NCBI RefSeq assembly: GCF_050436995.1
Contig: NC_134774.1
Coordinates: 4,632,030-4,696,029 of the forward strand
DNA length: 64,000 nt
Origin: Anticarsia gemmatalis
Taxonomy: Eukaryota > Arthropoda > Insecta > Lepidoptera > Erebidae
Reading direction: 5' to 3'
This document shows positions 43,009-54,804 of the stretch, piece after piece. The position numbers were made by a program, and so were the translations under genes. Within the stretch, counting starts at the first letter, position 1, and the number at the start of each line of letters is the position of its first letter. The notes below the pieces were generated by a model, which worked only from the letters and a program-made list of their open reading frames with translations, searched no databases and was not told the origin of the DNA.

Positions 43009-44951
43009 GTAAGTCGCCATTTGTTTAATAAAATTAGTATATTTTGTTGAAAGTGAAAGTCACATGTTTGAATTAAATAAGGAAACGAAACCTTTAACAT
43101 AAGCTACTACGATTTAGTATTCCAAACAGACTATTGAGATAAAAAAACTTATCTAACTTTTTCAATGCCAGAACGAGAGGATAAAAAAATAAAGATAAGT
43201 GTAAGAAAGAGAGAAAAAATCACATCTCTTTCGCGAATTTTCGTAATAACAAGATAGTGAATGATTTGTACTGAATTGTGAACTAATCAAAGTTGACCTA
43301 TTAGATGTGTCAATTAGTTGTTCTCTCTCTCTCGCACTTATGACGCTATTCCTATATCTATGTTTTGTCTCGCTCTAACACTCGCTCGTAGTGTTTGGCG
43401 TTTCAATTCACATGTGGTTAAGAAAACATCATTTTTGCATATTTACGAAAAGTTTTCTTAAAACGTAGGTAATTTAAATTTATTTAAAAGAAAATTTCGT
43501 TCTTGTTTTTCAAAATGGAGTACGGTTTTTTTTCGAATTTAAAGTCGATTTTTTTTGCGTTTCGATTACGTCACGATAATTTATTTTAATCGTTTAGATA
43601 AATACGGAAAAGTATTTATCAAAATATCTATTTAAATTTATTTAATTTTGTAGGCGTTTTAGGCAATTATAAATGATTTAAAATCGTATTAAGACATATT
43701 TGTAAATGGTAGTGACGACATACTTCATTAATACCAAGGTTAATCAACGTTTCTTAGGCTTGTTAGCAGATGGGTGGCCATTGTACTAATATTATAATTG
43801 CAAAATCTTATTTACTAAACATTTTAGCAATTAATTATGTACGGGGATTTGTATGAAATTTGATAAGAGGGTAGTTTGTAACCTGGATTGACATATAGGA
43901 TACTTTTTACTTTGGAAAATCTTTCCATGCGGTCACAGTCGGTAGCATGTTTGTTGGTCTGTCATACAAAAAATAATGAATGAAATTTGATGAAATTCAG
44001 TATACATATAGTTTATAACCTAGATTAATACATTAGACACTTTTTATCCTGGGAAATTGAAATATTTGGACGAATTCAGGAACAGAAGTCAGTCATAAAC
44101 CTTTACTAATATTATGAATGCAAAACTAATTGTCTATTGTATTAACGTCTAAACCACTAAACCGATTATGATAAAAAATTGCATGAAGATAATCGAAAAC
44201 CCAGTTTCAAACATAGGCTATATTGCTTAGCAAAAATCAACCCCCTAAAAGGTTAAAAAGGGGGTGAAAGATTGCGAGTGAAACTAGATTAGTTCAGTCT
44301 TAAACCCTACTAGCTTCTGATCGCATTCAGGCAGCGTCAGACGAGTTTTCTGGGATAAAAGTATCCAAAATATAAAAAGGGGTTATAAACTACACGTGCG
44401 CCAAATTTCATCAAAATCTGTTTTGTAGTTTTTGCGTAAAAAACAACAAACATACATCTATTCTAACAAACTTTCGCAATTATAATGTAACTAGTTTCTA
44501 TACGCGACTTCGTCCGTTTTAAAAAGATTTCCATAAGTGAAAAGTATTCTATATGCTAACTCATATTATAAACTAATTGTGTACCAAATTTTATCAAATT
44601 CCATCAAGAAGTTCTTGCGTGAAAGAGTAACAAACATACATCTATCCTCATAAACTTTCGCATTTATAATATTAGCAGGACGGTTTAGTAAAGAGTGCAT
44701 TCCTTCACGTATACACGTGGTTTTCCTGTTTTTTCTTCATAAAGATGCAATTTCATATGATTCACTAATATGAACTCCACCCGCGGCTTTGCCCGCGTGG
44801 AATTTCACTCCCTTCGGAAGGAAATTGCCAAAAATCCTCTCTTAGTGCTCCTCTACACTTGCTAAGGAATGTTCATAGCTAATGTCAAGTTTGTACGCTC
44901 AGTAGTTTCGACTGTGCAGTCAGTAAAATAATAAAAAATAAATTTAACTCA
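43009..44951. other. Low-repeat region, possible intron
   Basis: No coding exon seen. 43,790-44,060, 44,100-44,300 and 44,330-44,690 hold decayed copies of interspersed elements ending in AAACTTTCGCATTTATAAT. A CT-rich run is at 43,321-43,335. Confidence 0.45.
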
Positions 44952-45205
44952 TTAATGTCCCACTGCTGGGCAAAGGTGTCCTCCCGGAATGAGGAAGGAA
45001 TAAGCCTTGAGTCCACCACGCTGGCCAAGTGCGGGGACTTTGCATACCTTCAAGAACTGTTCTAACTCTCAGGCATGCAAGGTTGCATCACGATGTTTTC
45101 CTTCACCGTCAGAGCAAGTGATAGTTATTTCTAATACACACATAACTTGGAAAAGCCATTGGTGTGATATCCCGGGTACAAAATCAACCACTTGTGTGGG
45201 AGTGC
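44952..45205 (-). mobile_element. tRNA-SINE t3
   Basis: Plus strand GTCCCACTGCTGGGCAAAGG ... CATCACGATGTTTTCCTTC ... GTGTGATATCCCGGG; the tRNA-like head is truncated at the right. Confidence 0.7.
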
Positions 45206-45391
45206 AATTTACTCTAAATCGCAAAAAAACCTTTCTTTCCGAAACTATAAAAAGTTAAAACCTTATTTATTGATGAATGGAATAAAACCTGGAAATCCCT
45301 GTTTCATGACGCATCATTGCATTCTACGTCAGACAACAATATACAATTATTTGCTATTATTTTCCTTATTTAACCAGCCACAGGTTTAGTA

Positions 45392-45575
45392 GCGCTCACC
45401 GGTCGGTAAACGATCAATGGGCTAAGCATTTTTTTTTATTCATTTAGGTCAAATGCTAACACTTATGATAGTCAATGATACAGAGAGTGAATTTACCGCC
45501 AGTTCGAAAGGTAGGGCCAATGAGAAGAGCTGCCAACAAACTCCTGGACACTCTTTTTAATCGCCAAATGGTGTT
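45392..45575. mobile_element. 5S-a SINE stub followed by LINE-tail-like repeat
   Basis: 45,392-45,428 is the first 37 bp of the 5S-a head (GCTCACCGGTCGGTAAACG). It is joined at a poly-T to the repeat also found at 19,797-19,960. Confidence 0.6.
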
Positions 45576-45714
45576 AACAATATTTCTATTAGGTATAAAT
45601 CATTGATGATGTAAGGAGCTGCTACCAACACTACCGAACACACTTTGATCATAACATAAATTAAATCAATATATTAAGGTGCTAGTAAGCAAGATAACAA
45701 GTGTATTGGGAGCA

Positions 45715-46043
45715 TCTAATTGGTTTTTGTACATCTTCAAGAACTGTTTTCAAAAGGTTTATGCATGCAAGGTTGCATCACGATGTTTTCCTTCACCGTT
45801 ATAACAAGTGATCATAATTTATAACTATAGGCCGCTCGCAATTTCGTCCGCGTGGAATCCCTTCCCGTGTAACTCTCGATCTCTCGGGAACTCCGGGATA
45901 AAAAACCTATGTGTTATTCTGGGTCTTCAGCTACCTATATAAAAAATTTCATCGTAATCGGTTTAGTAGTATTTGCGTGAAAGAGTAACAAACATCCATA
46001 CATACATTCTCACAAACTTTCGCATTTATAATATTAGGATACA
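45715..46043. mobile_element. t3 SINE fragment and an unclassified interspersed element
   Basis: 45,715-45,815 matches the middle of t3. 45,838-46,043 runs from CGCTCGCAATTTCGTCCGCG to ACTTTCGCATTTATAATATT, a common decayed element with no ORF. Confidence 0.5.
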
Positions 46044-46165
46044 CACACATAACTTAGAAAAGCCATTAGTCATAGTTTTGCCTTCAATCAATTGCGTGGG
46101 TGGCAAATGCTTTTAACAATTATTCAAAGAAATATTGATTTTCTATAATAAGAAAGGAAATTCTT

Positions 46166-46330
46166 ATCGTATGGTTAGTGGTCAACCTAGTGTCAAAGTT
46201 GTTCAAGCCGTGCCTTTGACATGACTTAACGACTCTTATCTTAAATTGACAACAGCATCGACTATGTGCCTTTCGTAACAAAATGCTAATTACAAATGTA
46301 ACTGAACGACTACCCATCTAAGAAATGACG
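46166..46330 (-). mobile_element. SINE 5S-a, degraded
   Basis: The tail half is intact (CGTATGGTTAGTGGTCAACC on plus); the 5S-like head is nearly lost (ACTACCCATCTAAG). Confidence 0.65.
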
Positions 46331-46459
46331 TAAAATGTTGACATTTGCTATGAACATTCCTTAGCAAGTGTAGAGGAGCACTAAGAGAGGATTTCTGGAA
46401 ATTTATCCCGTAAGGCGTGAAATTCAACGCTGGCGGAGCTGCGCGCGGAATGCTAGTTT

Positions 46460-46671
46460 TATTAGGTTGGGGAAAAGTCTTTTCGCATTATAGTATGTAT
46501 GAACTTGTAATAAAATCTTTTCTCTACACAAAAATGCTCGATATTTGGTATCACGAGCTCACTGAAAGAAACCTAATGAACCGTGTACTCATTTGTGATT
46601 CTTGAAGCCAAAGAGATTTTATTACAAGTTCATACATACTATAATGCGAAAAGACTTTTTCCCCGACCTAA
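46460..46671. mobile_element. mariner-type MITE
   Basis: Left end TTAGGTTGGGGAAAAGTC carries two changes; the right end is intact. Confidence 0.8.
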
Positions 46672-46689
46672 CATAATTGTTACAAGATT

Positions 46690-46845
46690 TTTTTATGTTT
46701 TCCTTCACCGTTGGAACAAGTGATAATTATTTCTAATACACATATAACTTGGAAAAGTCATTGGTGTGTTGTCTCGGGTACGAACCTGTAACCACTTGCG
46801 TGGGAGGTACCAACTTATACCACTCGACTATCACATATTAGCTTC
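46690..46845 (-). mobile_element. tRNA-SINE t3, 5' part
   Basis: TTTTCCTTCACCGTTGGAAC to TATACCACTCGACTATCAC (plus strand), which includes the tRNA-like head. Confidence 0.7.
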
Positions 46846-47079
46846 TATTTAATTAATATGCAATTACGTGTTATATTTAACTTTTATATTTGGTCTTGGG
46901 ACGCCATTTTAATTTCTTTTACAATTTACACAACTGTCAACTCCAATTTTTCCTCTTCCTGCAAGGTGTGTTAAATATTCTGAAATTGGTTATTTAGTTG
47001 CCAACCACGAGGTATAGACTTCAATTCTCGAGTCGAGTAAAGTATAATAGGGCTTAGTACCATACAAGTTTTTGGGTAA

Positions 47080-47240
47080 TATCGATAGTAGTGAGATTTG
47101 ACGGTTTCGTGTTCGAATCCTGGGTCAGTAAATTGTTTGTTTTTTATAAAAGACAACTCTCGTACTAAGAATTGATTTGTGTCGCGGGGACTTTTACAAA
47201 CATACAAACAATAATTATTTGTGGATCGCACAAATAAAAT
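47080..47240 (-). mobile_element. tRNA-SINE t2-like, rearranged
   Basis: Plus strand TTCGTGTTCGAATCCTGGG next to the t2 body (GACTTTTACAAACATACAAA). Confidence 0.55.
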
Positions 47241-47269
47241 GTACTATGTATTATGCACATATTTAGACA

Positions 47270-47600
47270 CAATCTTATGCATGTGGCCAGTTATAATAAA
47301 ACTGACCGTAGCCTAATATCGACCGAAAAGGCACATTTTGTACCTGTGTATTGTAAAAACACTTAGAAACACACTTTTTTTGCTCCTGGCCAGTTTTAAT
47401 ATAACTGGCCGGTGTTCCTAAATATCGGCCGCCATGTCAATTGTATAAAATTTTCAAAATTGCTTTAAAGACCATCTGTATATTCGTTACTTACTAACCT
47501 TATTAAAATTAATTATTCGATTTAATATTGAAACAAGTGTTTTACTAAAATGTCGGCAAACATTTCGAACAATTTTGATGAACATTTTTATTTTCTTATA
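47270..47600. other. Intergenic with two direct copies of a GGCCAGTT motif region
   Basis: GGCCAGTTATAATAAAACTG (47,285) and GGCCAGTTTTAATATAACTG (47,389) head two related ~55-bp segments about 104 bp apart. No gene is seen. Confidence 0.45.
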
Positions 47601-47662
47601 TTTATAAATTTCTTGGACAGTTACCTACGGCCTTGGTCATTACGCCTCGAGTAGTCTGCGCT

Positions 47663-47663
47663 G

Positions 47664-47694
<31 letters not shown>

Positions 47695-47712
47695 CATACA
47701 TACATACATACA
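47663..47712. repeat. (TACA)n microsatellite
   Basis: About twelve perfect units between a unique flank and SINE t2. Confidence 0.9.
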
Positions 47713-47721
47713 TTTTTTTGT

Positions 47722-47925
47722 GCTTAAACAACTCCCGCACTTGGAATTGCTCTTGTGTCGACTTTTTACAAACATACAAACAACGGACACAAAGTACAAC
47801 TAGACCCGAAATAATTATTTGTGGATCGCACAAACAATGTTCCGCGTGGGAATCGAGCCCACGACCTCCCGACGCAATGGTTGCGGCGTGGTGACCTTAA
47901 CCACTGTGCCACGGAGGCAGTCAAA
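47722..47925 (-). mobile_element. tRNA-SINE t2, full length
   Basis: Plus strand body TACAAACATACAAACAACGG, box B GGGAATCGAGCCCACGACC, head end CCACTGTGCCACGGAGGCAG. Reference copy of the family. Confidence 0.8.
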
Positions 47926-47985
47926 TACATACATACATACTCACAAACTTTAGCATTTATAATATTAGTAGGATTTTAATATAAA

Positions 47986-48226
47986 CTAGCTGACCCGCGC
48001 TTGCGTCACATAAGAGAGAATGCGTGAATTTTTTCCACGTTTTTGTAATATTTTTTACTGGTACTCTGCTCCTGTTGGTCGTAACGTGATGATATATAGC
48101 CTACAGCCTTGCTTGATAAATTTACTATCTAAAACTAAAAAAAATCTTCAAATCGGATCAGTAGTTCCTGAGATTAGCGCGTTCAAACAAACAAACTCTT
48201 CAGCTTTATAATATTAGTGTAGATGT
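47986..48226 (-). mobile_element. Non-autonomous Helitron Hel-1
   Basis: CTAGCTGACCCGCGC at the left; shortened (GTTT)n block near the right end. Confidence 0.8.
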
Positions 48227-48307
48227 AAATTAGAAAAAGCATTTTGCCCGACCCGGGTATCAACAGAGAACTCAGGATCAACAGTCATATTCACTACCGT
48301 CAGTCGT

Positions 48308-48543
48308 CTTCTTATCGTATGGTTAGTGGTCAACCTAGTGTCAAAGTTGTTCAAGCCCGAAGACCTTTGACATGGCTTAACGACTGTTATCTTAATTGAC
48401 AACAACCGAGACCGATATTTACGTACCTTTTAGAGGCTCAGTTCAAATACAGTCACGGTCACCCATCTATGTAATGACCGCGCTAAGGTTTGCTTAACCT
48501 ACAGATCGTTTACCGACCGGTGAGCGCAACTGGCTATGGGCTA
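48308..48543 (-). mobile_element. SINE 5S-a
   Basis: Near full length; plus strand CGGTCACCCATCTATG retains the 5S-like motif. Confidence 0.75.
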
Positions 48544-48665
48544 TAGTCTTGAAAAGGTTTTATTTCAAGTAGTTTTAAATGCTTTATAATTAGTAGGTAC
48601 TTGAATTGCCTAAGTGCTGTCTATTTCGAGTGCAATTATACTTCTAATCCATTTTTATATAATAA

Positions 48666-48913
48666 CTAGCTGACCCGCGCAACTTCGCTTGCGTCAGATA
48701 AAAGAGACATAATTTTCCCCGTTTTTGTAACATTTTTCACCAGTACTCTGCTCCTATTGGTCGTAGCGCGATGATATATAGCCTATAGCCTTCCTCGATA
48801 AATGGGCTTACTAACACTGAAAGAATTTTTCGAATCGGACCAGTAGTTCCTGAGATTAGCCCGTTCAAACAAACAAACAAACAAACTCTTCAGCTTTATA
48901 ATATTAGTATAGA
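48666..48913 (-). mobile_element. Non-autonomous Helitron Hel-1
   Basis: Intact termini; flanked by A (48,665, minus-strand T) and T. It abuts a t3 SINE on its right. Confidence 0.82.
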
Positions 48914-49040
48914 TTATTGTCCCACTGCTGAGCAAGGGTCTCCTCCCGTAATGAGGGAGAGGTTAGGCCTTGAGTCCATCACGCTGGCCAAGTGCGGGGA
49001 CTTTGCATACCTTCAAGAGCTGTTCTAAAGAACTTTCAGA
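48914..49040 (-). mobile_element. tRNA-SINE t3, 3' part
   Basis: GTCCCACTGCTGAGCAAGGG to TTCTAAAGAACTTTCAG. Confidence 0.65.
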
Positions 49041-49073
49041 CAAGCACGGCTTTATCAAAATGTAGTTGCAGTA

Positions 49074-49413
49074 TATCGTGGCTTAGTTAACAACAGTCGC
49101 GTTAATCGATATCTGAGGTTAAGCTACGCTTGTCGAGGTTGTTATGTAGATGGGTGACCATAGTATACATTCCGAGTTACTCCGAGTTATAGAAGGCACG
49201 TTAAATTGTAGATCCCGGCTGTCATTTGAAAAGTTACTTGACAGTCGTTAACAGTAGTTAAAAGCTTGAAAGTCTGACAACTAGTTTTAGTATCGTGTTA
49301 TAAGTCAGGTAACTGTGTTGTGGAGGTCTGATAGACAGTCGCTGCATGTACAATACTGGTATTCAGCTGTGTATGAGACTGGAAGCCGACTACAACATCC
49401 AAAGAAAAGTTAG
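49074..49413 (+). mobile_element. SINE 5S-b, near full length
   Basis: Head AGGTTAAGCTACGC, GTCGAGGTTG and GATGGGTGACCAT follow the order of the 5S rRNA 3' half, then the TTAAATTGTAGATCCCGGC body and the GGAAGCCGACTACAACATC end. This is the best evidence that family 5S-b is also 5S-derived. Confidence 0.75.
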
Positions 49414-49445
49414 ACTATTACGTTTTAAACAAACATTCTCATTTA

Positions 49446-49690
49446 AAAAGAAGTAGCGTCGTAGTCCGTAGCGCCGCGTGTGGTGGGTTCGAATCCCACC
49501 CAGGACAAATCTTTGTGTGATGAGCACGAGTATTTGTTCTGAGCCTGGATGTTAATGTATCTATATAAGTATGTATTTAGAAGTATATAAGTATGTTTAT
49601 CAGTTATTTGGTTACCATAGTACAAGCTCTGCTTAGTTTGGAATCAAATAACCGTGTGTGAGTTGTCCAATAATATTTTTTTTATTTTTT
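49446..49690 (+). mobile_element. tRNA-SINE t1
   Basis: Box B GGTGGGTTCGAATCCCACC intact; the box A part is truncated at the left. It ends in TTTTTTTATTTTTTTTT. Confidence 0.75.
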
Positions 49691-49961
49691 TTTAAATGCT
49701 ACTAGATATCTTAATGAACGAAACAGAATTTTTAACTTAAACACACTTATATAAGCACTTATTTACTATAGTCTAGTGATAAGAGTGATAGCGTTATCAT
49801 TTGCTGTGTTTTTCTTATCATGTGTTATCAGTGAACACTGTTGTGCGAATATAACGACGGGACACGTGTTATTAGTACCGAAATTGGTTAAGAGATGGCG
49901 TTAAGCTTAATAAATTCAGAATTGAGTACTAGTCGCGAGAGTTTAAAAACATTAATCAGCC

Positions 49962-50285
49962 TAGCTTCTTCCAACTATGTTGTAGTCGGCTTCCAGTCTC
50001 AAAGATGCAGCTGAATACCAGTATTGTACATGCAGCGACTGTCTATCAGACCTCCACAACACAGTTACCTGGCTTATAACACGATACTAAGACTGGTTGT
50101 CAGACTTTCAAGTTTCTGACTACTGTTAACGTTTGTCAAAGACCTTTGACCACGACTGCCGGGACCCTTCTGAAACATGGAGAAACTTAGTATGTATAAT
50201 ATGGCCACCCATCCACTGACCAACCTTGGCAAACGTTACTTAACTTCACCGTTTAATCGGCTGTTGTTACTAAGCTCGTATTGTT
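49962..50285 (-). mobile_element. SINE 5S-b, full length
   Basis: Plus strand CTTCTTCCAACTATGTTGTA to ATCGGCTGTTGTTACTAAGC, with GGCCACCCATCCACTGACC. Confidence 0.75.
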
Positions 50286-50319
50286 ATAACGGTTAAAATA
50301 ATATTATAACATATAAATC

Positions 50320-50572
50320 TTCTTCTTGTATTATGGTTAGTGGTCAACCTAGTGTCAAGGTTGTTCAAGTCGCCCCAAGGCCTTTGACGTGGCTTAACGA
50401 CTGTTATCTTAATTAACAACAACCGGGACCGACATTTTACGTGCCCTCCGAAGCACGGAGACGCCCTGTTCAAATACCACTATGCGGACACCCATCTACG
50501 GAAAGACCGCGACAAGTTTTGCTTAACCCACTGATCGTTTACCGACCGGTGAGCGCAACTGACTATGGGCGA
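50320..50572 (-). mobile_element. SINE 5S-a
   Basis: Full length; CTTCTTCTTG (minus-strand AAG tail) at the left edge. Confidence 0.78.
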
Positions 50573-50766
50573 CTTATAACAGTTAAAATAACATTATAAC
50601 ATATAAATAAATACATAGTTTTATTGATTGTCCGTACGAATTAACGTTCAAGGTTTCTATATTAATTATTCAAAACGATCGATTTTCTGTCACTGACTTT
50701 CTTCGATGACCGTGTAGAAGGAAATGTGTATGATCCATACTATACTATATACGTACTATATACTAT
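50573..50766. other. Short AT-rich stretch
   Basis: Nothing recognised except TATACTA words. Confidence 0.4.
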
Positions 50767-50972
50767 CCATATCCATACTAATATTATAAATGCGAAAGTA
50801 ACTCTGTCTGTCTGTCTGTTACTCAATCACGCCTAAACTACTAAACCAATTTGCATGAAATTTGGTATGGAGATATTTCGATACCCTAGAAAGGACATAG
50901 GCTACTTTTTACCTCGGGAAAAAGACGCATTCCCATGGGAAACTTCAGGTGGCGGACGAAGTCGCGGGTAAA
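50767..50972 (+). mobile_element. Unclassified short element (ATAAATGCGAAAGTAAC start)
   Basis: CCATACTAATATTATAAATG, (CTGT)n, ACTCAATCACGCCTAAAC and a TTCAGGTGGCGGACGAAGTC end; same family as 60,280-60,480. The TAATATTATAAA start resembles Helitron ends, but the right end does not. Confidence 0.55.
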
Positions 50973-50992
50973 CGGTAGTATGCCATAATATA

Positions 50993-51142
50993 TGGTTTCT
51001 AACCCGCTGTCCTACTGCTGGGCAAGGGTCTCCACCCGTAATGAGGGAGGGGTTAGGCCTTGAGTCCACCACGCTGACCAAGTGCGGTTTCGGGACTTTG
51101 CATACCTTCAAGAACTGTTCTAAAGAACTCTCAGGCATGCAA
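50993..51142 (-). mobile_element. tRNA-SINE t3, split copy (first part)
   Basis: Runs from GCTGTCCTACTGCTGGGCAA to AGGCATGCAA, where the 2.1-kb element at 51,143 interrupts it. It resumes at 53,285. Confidence 0.8.
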
Positions 51143-51365
51143 CGCCCAACTAGCACACAAGCGCTATAACAAGCTGCACAATGGCCGGTTAAAGGATTTT
51201 TATAACGCCTTAGGCTCCTTAGTAAGAAGTATAGTGGTTCTATAAGCGGCTACAGATCTCTTGTAGCGTCAAATAGGCCCATACTGTCCAGCTTATAGCT
51301 CGACATTGGATCTACAGTGGTCGTAAATAGTAACTATAATAGTACGTAGTATAGTAGTAATACAG

Positions 51366-51525
51366 GAGCGCTAAAATAAGATAAAGGTGGTATAATCGCG
51401 CTACAAGAGCTTTTTCGCAGCTTCGTGGCGCTTACCAGCTGTTGTACAGAGGTGGTTAGCGCCACGAGCGTTCGAAAAAGCTCTTGCAACGCGATTATAC
51501 CACCTTTACCTTATTTTAGCGCTAC
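51366..51525. repeat. Long hairpin inside the element
   Basis: Arms of about 73 bp starting TAGCGCTAAAATAAG with GGTGGTATAATCGCG and AGAGCTTTTTCG in both, around a GCTGTTGTACAG loop. A few mismatches near the loop. Confidence 0.85.
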
Positions 51526-52210
51526 TGTGTAACGGTTATAAATGCTAACGCTCTAAATTAGTAATATGGTCGGTTTATTATGGTGTAAACTAAATATATT
51601 GTATTAAAATGAATCATCAGTGACAAATGAGGAGACATTTTATTTTTACGGATTGGATTATGAAAATAACAAGTAGTCTATCGCTTTTATTTCTTTGTGT
51701 ACGTGATATGAAAGTGCGAGTGCCAGTTTGCTGTCAATATATATGTATATTATCGTCAATATTTTCATGCGCCCTCAAAATATTCAGTTTTAAATGCAAA
51801 AATTATATAGATATGTGGATTTGGAAATTGTATTTTGAACATAAATAAGACTTTGAGGGTTACAGATAGTTTAATTAGGGTTATAGGTAATAAAAAATGA
51901 TTTTAATTGTGTTAACGTTACCAGGCTATAGATTTATATGATCTTCAAAAGATCGTAATAACCTCAAAAAATATGTTTACCAAATGCTGTAATGGCGTCT
52001 CGATCAAGCACCTCTCAGAGTTGGTTACATCTGCTCTAGCGCCTTAAGCTGTACAAAGGCTCTAGTGTTTGCTGTTGTAGACCTCAAGGTTCTGCAGTTG
52101 TGGCATAGGAGTGCTTCAATATAATTGTTTTGGTCGCACACCAGCATTTTACTCGTACTTTTAGGGGTCAGTCGTTGAATATTAAAATAGTTTGAAAATC
52201 ATTTTTTTTT

Positions 52211-52640
52211 TATTTATTTTATTTATTTTATTTATTTTATTTATTTTATTTATTTTATTTATTTTATTTATTTTATTTATTTTATTTATTTTATTTATTT
52301 TATTTATTTTATTTATTTTATTTATTTTATTTATTTTATTTATTTTATTTATTTTATTTATTTTATTTATTTTATTTATTTTATTTATTTTATTTATTTT
52401 ATTTATTTTATTTATTTTATTTATTTTATTTATTTTATTTATTTTATTTATTTTATTTATTTTATTTATTTTATTTATTTTATTTATTTTATTTATTTTA
52501 TTTATTTTATTTATTTTATTTATTTTATTTATTTTATTTATTTTATTTATTTTATTTATTTTATTTATTTTATTTATTTTATTTATTTTATTTATTTTAT
52601 TTATTTTATTTATTTTATTTATTTTATTTATTTTATTTAT
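52211..52640. repeat. (TTTATTTTA)n perfect 9-bp minisatellite
   Basis: About 48 units without a visible interruption, giving an artificial Phe-Ile-Leu open frame on the plus strand that is not a gene. Homogeneity suggests recent expansion or an assembly-length uncertainty. Confidence 0.95.
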
Positions 52641-53284
52641 TCTTTAAAAACAGTTGACAGACTGAACCACCACTGCACCTATGTAAATATATTATGATAA
52701 TAATTTTAAGCTTTAGTATAAAGGTATATTACTCGGTTATAGCGCTTTAGGTGCTTAACATAATTTTGTAATCCCCATGGCTGTAAAAATGTTTTGAATG
52801 ATACCTTATACATCTATTTGCCGTACAGAAGCCATATAAATATCTGATATAACGCTCAAGGCGCTATTAAAGACCTACGCAACTCTTTTATAGATGAGTA
52901 ATACACTAGCCCTAAAAAAATCTGTTATAGAACCTAAGGCATTACAAAAAGCTTATTTACGCTCTTGAGCGCTATAAGCGCAACGCATAACTCCGTTTAA
53001 ACTCCTTTATCTCCTAAAGTCCCCTTATACAGTTAACGGTGTTATAGAAGATTCCATTAACTCAGTTATACTTCCCTAGGCTGTCTAGCGATGCAATTAC
53101 ATGCTCATATATCACTATAAGTCATTAGTTTCCTACTAAACGGCTACTGTCCCGCCTAGCTGTTAAAGGGTTTGTTAAATAGCTAGTATACAACTTATAG
53201 AGAATTGTACAGCATTTGAACGACTCTTATGCAACTATCAGGCTGTATAACGACTGTATAAGCAGCTTGTGTGCTAGTTGGGCG

Positions 53285-53445
53285 TTGCATCACGATGTTT
53301 TCCTTCACCGTTGGAACTGATACACCGTGATAATTATTTCTAATACACACATAACTTGGAAAAGTCATTGGTGTGTTGCCTCGGGTTCGAACTGTCGACC
53401 ACTTGTATGAGTGATGTCAACTTATACCACTCGGATATCACTGCC
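53285..53445 (-). mobile_element. tRNA-SINE t3, split copy (second part)
   Basis: Continues TTGCATCACGATGTTTTCC and ends ACTCGGATATCACTGCC, the tRNA-like head. Confidence 0.8.
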
Positions 53446-53541
53446 TTTCGGTAATTATATAGTTGCGTATTTTTATACTTATAAAAATGGAAACGCTGTG
53501 ACTGAACGCCTTAGGAAGACATACACAGATCATATCGGTGA

Positions 53542-53788
53542 CTAGCTGACCCGCGCAACTTCGCTTGCGTCACATAATAGAGAATGGGTCAAAATTTTCC
53601 CCGCTTTTGTAACCTTTTGTTACTGGTACCCTGCTCCTATTGGTCATAGCGTGATGATATATAGCCAATAGCAGACTTCCTCGATAAATGGGCTATCTAA
53701 CACTAAAATAATTTTTCAAATCGGACCAGTTGTTTCCGAAATAAGCGCGTTCAAACAAACTCTTCAGCTTTATAATATTAGTATAGAT
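53542..53788 (-). mobile_element. Non-autonomous Helitron Hel-1
   Basis: Intact CTAGCTGACCCGCGC end; short (GTTT) block. Confidence 0.8.
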
Positions 53789-53959
53789 TAAAAGAGTATA
53801 GAGCGACGGAATAATGATACCTCTTAAAAATTATCAAAGCAAATAATGTATTTTTTGTTACAACGTAAATCGTTAATTTATAGGTCAATATTTAAAAGAT
53901 AAGTACAGTCACAAGTCAGAAGTTACATACGGAAATAAATATTCGGTCAAATATATGTA

Positions 53960-54110
53960 TCGTAATGCAACCTTGCATGCCTGAGAGTTCTTTAGAACAG
54001 TTCTTGAAGGTATGCAAAGTCACTACACTTTGTCAGCGTGGTCAAGGCCTAACCCCTCCCTCATTATGAAAGGAGACCCTTGCTCAGCATAGGACAGTAA
54101 TGGCAAAAAA
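53960..54110 (+). mobile_element. tRNA-SINE t3, 3' part
   Basis: ATGCAACCTTGCATGCCTGA to AGGACAGTAATGG; flanked by unrelated sequence. Confidence 0.65.
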
Positions 54111-54183
54111 AGCTAGTGAACCCTAAGGAAAAGAGAGCCCAGAATGAGCTCGACGACGGATCGCCTGACCCCTCATGACATAT

Positions 54184-54341
54184 ATCTTTTCTCTACACAA
54201 AAGAGCTCGATATTTGGGTACCTCACGAGCTCACTGAAAGAAACCAAATGAACCGTGTACTCATTTGTGATTCTTGAAGCCAAAGTGTTTTAATTACAAG
54301 TTCATGCATACTATAATGCGAAAAGACTTTTTCCCCGACCT
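54184..54341. mobile_element. mariner-type MITE, left end lost
   Basis: Starts at the internal TCTTTTCTCTACACAAAAG; the right end AAAAGACTTTTTCCCCGACC is intact. Confidence 0.75.
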
Positions 54342-54344
54342 GTT

Positions 54345-54800
54345 ATTATTATGTCACCTTTCCTTGTCTTCCTTTAACACTATGTACAAATTTAGTAATC
54401 AGCTCAGGTTTCTAACCCACCCAATAACAAACCTTAGCATCATTGCGTAACCTCACTCTATAATTTAACTCATTATTCACTCTGAATACTCGTTTCGAAC
54501 ATTTCCATTAGATAAGTATATTAAAAAACGCAGTTTTTACGATCACCCATCACATAATAAACCTTAGCGTGGTCACTTAACCTCACTCTATAATTTAACT
54601 CATTACACACTTGAAACACACGTTTTGAACATGTGCACAAGATAAGTACTATATAATCTCATGTTTGTGTTCAATTGATGTTATATACTATAATTATGTG
54701 TTATATAGCGACTGACGCACATACAGATATTATCTGTTATTGTAGTGTCTGTATACTTAAAAAACACGAAATAGCATTTTTGAATTCATATTTACATTTT
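54345..54800. other. Intergenic with two related ~130-bp segments
   Basis: AACCTCACTCTATAATTTAAC occurs at 54,448 and 54,579 within similar context (CATTATTCAC / CATTACACAC, ACGTTTTGAACATG). No gene seen. Confidence 0.5.
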
Positions 54801-54804
54801 AACA

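Larger units (their letters stand above)
51143..53284. mobile_element. 2.14-kb inverted-repeat DNA element, unclassified
   Basis: Termini CGCCCAACTAGCACACAAGC and its exact inverted copy, inserted in a t3 SINE. The flanking TGCAA/TTGCA of the SINE extends the apparent inverted repeat to 25 bp. Interior: many degenerate TTATAGCGC/GCGCTATAA words near both ends, a ~160-bp hairpin (51,366-51,525) and a perfect 9-bp minisatellite (52,211-52,640). No transposase ORF. Superfamily not recognised. Confidence 0.82.

Noticed and set aside
47602..47833. Minus-strand frames rich in Met-Tyr-Val-Cys
   Set aside because: Produced by the (TACA)n microsatellite and the adjacent tRNA-SINE.
47850..47922. Functional tRNA genes suggested by box B-like GGTTCGAATCCC motifs
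   Set aside because: All such motifs sit in SINE families t1-t4 with shared non-tRNA bodies; none folds as an obvious complete tRNA with intact acceptor stem.
52192..52647. 151-aa Phe-Ile-Leu protein
   Set aside because: Pure read-through of the (TTTATTTTA)n minisatellite.
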